Source of the DNA: Aduncisulcus paluster
Lineage: Eukaryota; Fornicata
NCBI GenBank assembly: GCA_024181965.1
Contig: BQXS01013872.1
Location: 1-20,052, forward strand
Length of the DNA stretch: 20,052 bases
Reading direction: 5' to 3'
The notes under the pieces were generated by a model, which saw nothing but the letters and a program-made list of their open reading frames with translations, was not told the DNA's origin and made no database searches. The translations under genes were made by a program, and so were the position numbers. This document shows positions 18,132 through 20,052 of this stretch, in pieces; within the stretch, counting starts at the first letter, position 1, and every line of letters begins with the position of its first letter.

Positions 18132-19235
18132 TTAACGCCAATCTTTTCGACATTTGATAGCAACTTTGGCTTTCACGGCCGCCCTGGATCTAGAGGAACT
18201 CCACTTCAAAAACCTATCCACAACGTCACGCCAAGCAGTTTCTCGCAATAAATCGTGTTTTAACCCTGGCCAAATTCTTACTTTGGCATTTTTCAACGTT
18301 TTCAAAGAGTGGATCATGCGAATGTCGGAAATTTCATCATCCGAGCCACTTTGAACGAAAATAGGCATTTTCATGGCCGATGGGTCGGTTAATTTATGCT
18401 TGAGTGAACGTTCTGCTTGCAACAATGCGTATCCTGTCATAATAGGTATCCCCTGTGAGAGAGACCTTGGATCATCTGAGAGGCTTCTGAAATGACACCT
18501 TCTGCACATGTCAGAGTCCTTTAGAGGTTTCATCATGGGTGCTTTTGGCGCTACAACCTTTGCAATGGGTGTAATAAAACGTTTAACGGGTGGAGCAAAA
18601 CTAGGATCCAACGCAAGGAGTGGAGAAGAGAGAAGAAGACCTCCACCGTTGCTCCAGAGACGCTCAGCGTTGAAAGCAGCAAGAATAGCCACTACACCGC
18701 CCATAGAATGGCCCATAACGAAGTGAGGAATGTGGGAGAGGTTCGGGTGGCATCCAATGTATCTATCAAAGACAAAGGGTATCTCAACGGCAAAATCATC
18801 GATCTTTTTCACTAACCAACGCTTTCCATTACTATCTCCCCAACCAGGAAGAGTTGGAGCAACAACAAAATAACCTTCTTCGACAAACCGGGCTAAAACG
18901 TGAGAAAATAACATTGGGTGATCAAATAATCCATGGCAAAAAATTAAAGTGGCTATTGGAGGAATTTCTGGGGTCCAAATATCAACAGCGCATCTTATCC
19001 CGGACGAATTAAGATAATACTCACGCGATCTCCCAAAACAAGTTGAAGTAGTAGGTTTTTTCAAATATTTTAAAATAAAGGTTCGAATATTTTCCGATAT
19101 CATCCCTTTTGAGCGTTCTAACAGCAACTGAAGGGACTGGACGGATTGTAGTGATAATGAAGATATTAATACTTTCACTTCAGCTTTTGAACACTGAGAT
19201 AAATCTTCTAACGATGGAATCCATATATCGGTCAT
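18132..19235 (-). CDS. Alpha/beta hydrolase, monoacylglycerol-lipase-like
   Basis: This is a 367-residue serine hydrolase. The oxyanion strand is IFCHGLFDHP (98-107), followed by YFVVAPTLPGWGDSNG, the typical strand of the lysophospholipase/MAGL (Hydrolase_4) family. The nucleophile elbow is GHSMGG with Ser177. The acid is probably Asp300 in GSDDEIS and the base His327 in PGLKHDLL, so the triad is complete. About 75 residues precede the catalytic domain; they are helical (SQCSKAEVKVLISSLSLQ), have no signal peptide and no known fold. The C-terminus is basic (RSRAAVKAKVAIKCRKDWR), possibly for membrane-surface binding. The expected reaction is hydrolysis of monoacylglycerol or lysophospholipid to a fatty acid; the true substrate cannot be read from the sequence. 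The ATG follows a poly-A stretch on its own strand. It is divergent from the RING gene. Confidence 0.88.
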   Translation of the reverse strand: MTDIWIPSLEDLSQCSKAEVKVLISSLSLQSVQSLQLLLERSKGMISENIRTFILKYLKKPTTSTCFGRSREYYLNSSGIRCAVDIWTPEIPPIATLIFCHGLFDHPMLFSHVLARFVEEGYFVVAPTLPGWGDSNGKRWLVKKIDDFAVEIPFVFDRYIGCHPNLSHIPHFVMGHSMGGVVAILAAFNAERLWSNGGGLLLSSPLLALDPSFAPPVKRFITPIAKVVAPKAPMMKPLKDSDMCRRCHFRSLSDDPRSLSQGIPIMTGYALLQAERSLKHKLTDPSAMKMPIFVQSGSDDEISDIRMIHSLKTLKNAKVRIWPGLKHDLLRETAWRDVVDRFLKWSSSRSRAAVKAKVAIKCRKDWR

Positions 19236-19717
19236 AAAGATTTTTTTTTTTCTCGTTTAAAGGTCAAGAAAATCACCATTCTTTCAAATAATCGAAAAGC
19301 AATGGCATAAAAATGGGAAATCATATGTTGGCATGTCTAAATTATTCATTGTGTCATAAGGAATTATTTATTTCCCACTAAGATTGCCGAGCGCGATTTT
19401 GCACCTCAGGTGCAGGACCTGACAAGAGCCAGACTGAAGATTGAGATACTACAAACAAAAATACTTGCAAATACTTATCTTTTTTCGAATTTGAATGAAA
19501 TTGAATTGTTTATGTTATTGTTTCATCTCCCAAACCGATATTTCAGATTGCCGAAAATATCGTCTCAGCCGCCGGCGGCGTTCCTGGCTCATGGCTTGTT
19601 ATGCCTACACTACTACATAAAAACATCTTTTCCCTTGATTTTTCACTTTAAAAATTAATCTTTTATTTTGAATACAATATAATATTATTATTTAGGGTTA
19701 TTTAGCCAGTGAATTCG
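19236..19717. other. Divergent spacer between hydrolase and RING genes, with GC-rich patches
   Basis: 482 bp. Unlike the other spacers it has two GC-rich patches. At 19385-19432 there is an inverted repeat TGCACCT-C-AGGTGCA (19400-19414). At 19545-19600 there is a perfect palindrome GCCGCCGGCGGC (19568-19579). The word AGATTGCCGA starts both patches (19381 and about 19546). The 82-codon frame at 19410-19658 resembles no family. Possible roles are a promoter, a small RNA or an upstream exon of the RING gene; none can be shown. Confidence 0.45.
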
Positions 19718-20052
19718 ATGAATGATTTCAATCTGGAACAACTATTCCCAATTTCACAAGAAAGTTTGCTTCAACCATTACAATGTAGTATTTGTCTTTG
19801 TTTGAGTTATCCTGATGCTGTTTCCCTACCTTGTGGGCATATTTTTCACCAGAGCTGTTTGCTTCCCTGGTTGGAAACATCCCAAAGATGTCCATTATGT
19901 AAATTAAATCTTATCCATCGCAAGGTTCCATTCACTAGCAGTTTTTTGGCAGTTTATTTGCTTCGTAAAGCTACGTTTTCTTGTCCTAATTCCAACTGTT
20001 CTTTTTGTGGAACAATTTCTCAGCTGAACAAACATAAACACATATTTCAAAG
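19718..20052 (+). CDS. RING-H2 zinc-finger protein, 5' part only
   Basis: The frame from ATG 19718 (MNDFNLEQLF) is open for 111 codons to the right edge. A complete RING-H2 finger is visible: C23, C26, C39, H41, H44, C47, C58 and C61 (CSIC, CGHIFHQSC, CPLC). A second cysteine/histidine cluster follows (CPNSNC, FCG, HKH at about 89-108), with spacing like a TRAF-type zinc finger. This order is typical of E3 ubiquitin ligases with a RING-TRAF-finger start. The RING should recruit an E2; the substrate part is outside the window. An upstream exon cannot be excluded, because TTTAG occurs just before the start (19701-19704 area), but the ATG-led product is a sensible full N-terminus. Confidence 0.85.
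   Translation, partial: MNDFNLEQLFPISQESLLQPLQCSICLCLSYPDAVSLPCGHIFHQSCLLPWLETSQRCPLCKLNLIHRKVPFTSSFLAVYLLRKATFSCPNSNCSFCGTISQLNKHKHIFQ

Noticed and set aside
19410-19658. 82-codon plus-strand frame before the RING gene as an upstream exon or small gene
   Set aside because: No domain, no GTATGT donor joining it to the RING frame, and the RING frame already has a sensible ATG.
1-20052. A new defence or mobile system in the window
   Set aside because: All recognisable genes are eukaryotic housekeeping, flagellar or signalling types. There is no cluster of nucleases, integrases, repeat arrays or toxin-antitoxin pairs.

Overview
The window looks like nuclear DNA of a small, flagellated, intron-poor protist. 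Genes are compact, on both strands, and separated by AT-rich spacers of about 0.2 to 1.7 kb. All three standard stop codons occur where genes appear to end. Two short spliceosomal introns can be placed with confidence (102 and 85 nt); both start GTATGT, end TTTCTAG and lie near the gene 5' end. Three genes belong to the flagellar axoneme or its assembly (NME7, a DRC9/IQCG-like protein, IFT52), so the organism builds a motile flagellum. The duplicated N-terminal module of the protein kinase reminds me of proteins from Aduncisulcus paluster and related free-living metamonads. That is recollection, not a search result.

Layout, left to right. Positions 1-2619 (minus) hold most of a FERM-like/leucine-rich-repeat protein that runs off the left edge and carries a perfect 339-bp in-frame tandem duplication. 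Positions 3025-4269 (minus) encode a two-exon NME7. It is head to head, 213 bp apart, with a DRC9/IQCG-like coiled-coil gene (4483-5622, plus). A RhoGEF (DH plus split PH) follows at 5812-8442; its C-terminal tail seems to continue out of frame to 8767. At 9411-11810 is a protein kinase with two copies of an unrecognised N-terminal module. Convergent to it, at 12206-14742 (minus), is a NOC4-like CBF/Mak21 ribosome-biogenesis gene broken by a perfect 407-bp tandem duplication that shifts the frame. IFT52 (15062-16469, plus, two exons) diverges from it. A 1.66-kb spacer rich in simple repeats follows, then an alpha/beta hydrolase of the monoacylglycerol-lipase type (18132-19235, minus) and the start of a RING-H2 protein (19718 to the right edge, plus).

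Functionally this is ordinary eukaryotic gene content: flagellum (NME7, DRC9-like, IFT52), cytoskeleton and signalling (FERM/LRR, RhoGEF, kinase), ribosome biogenesis (NOC4-like), lipid metabolism and ubiquitination. I see no mobile element, CRISPR array, tRNA or rRNA. The points most worth a second look are the two perfect tandem duplications, one of which could in principle be removed by splicing at a duplicated AG|GT; the probable frameshift(s) in the RhoGEF tail; the repeated N-terminal module of the kinase; the FERM-LRR architecture; and the head-to-head flagellar gene pair.
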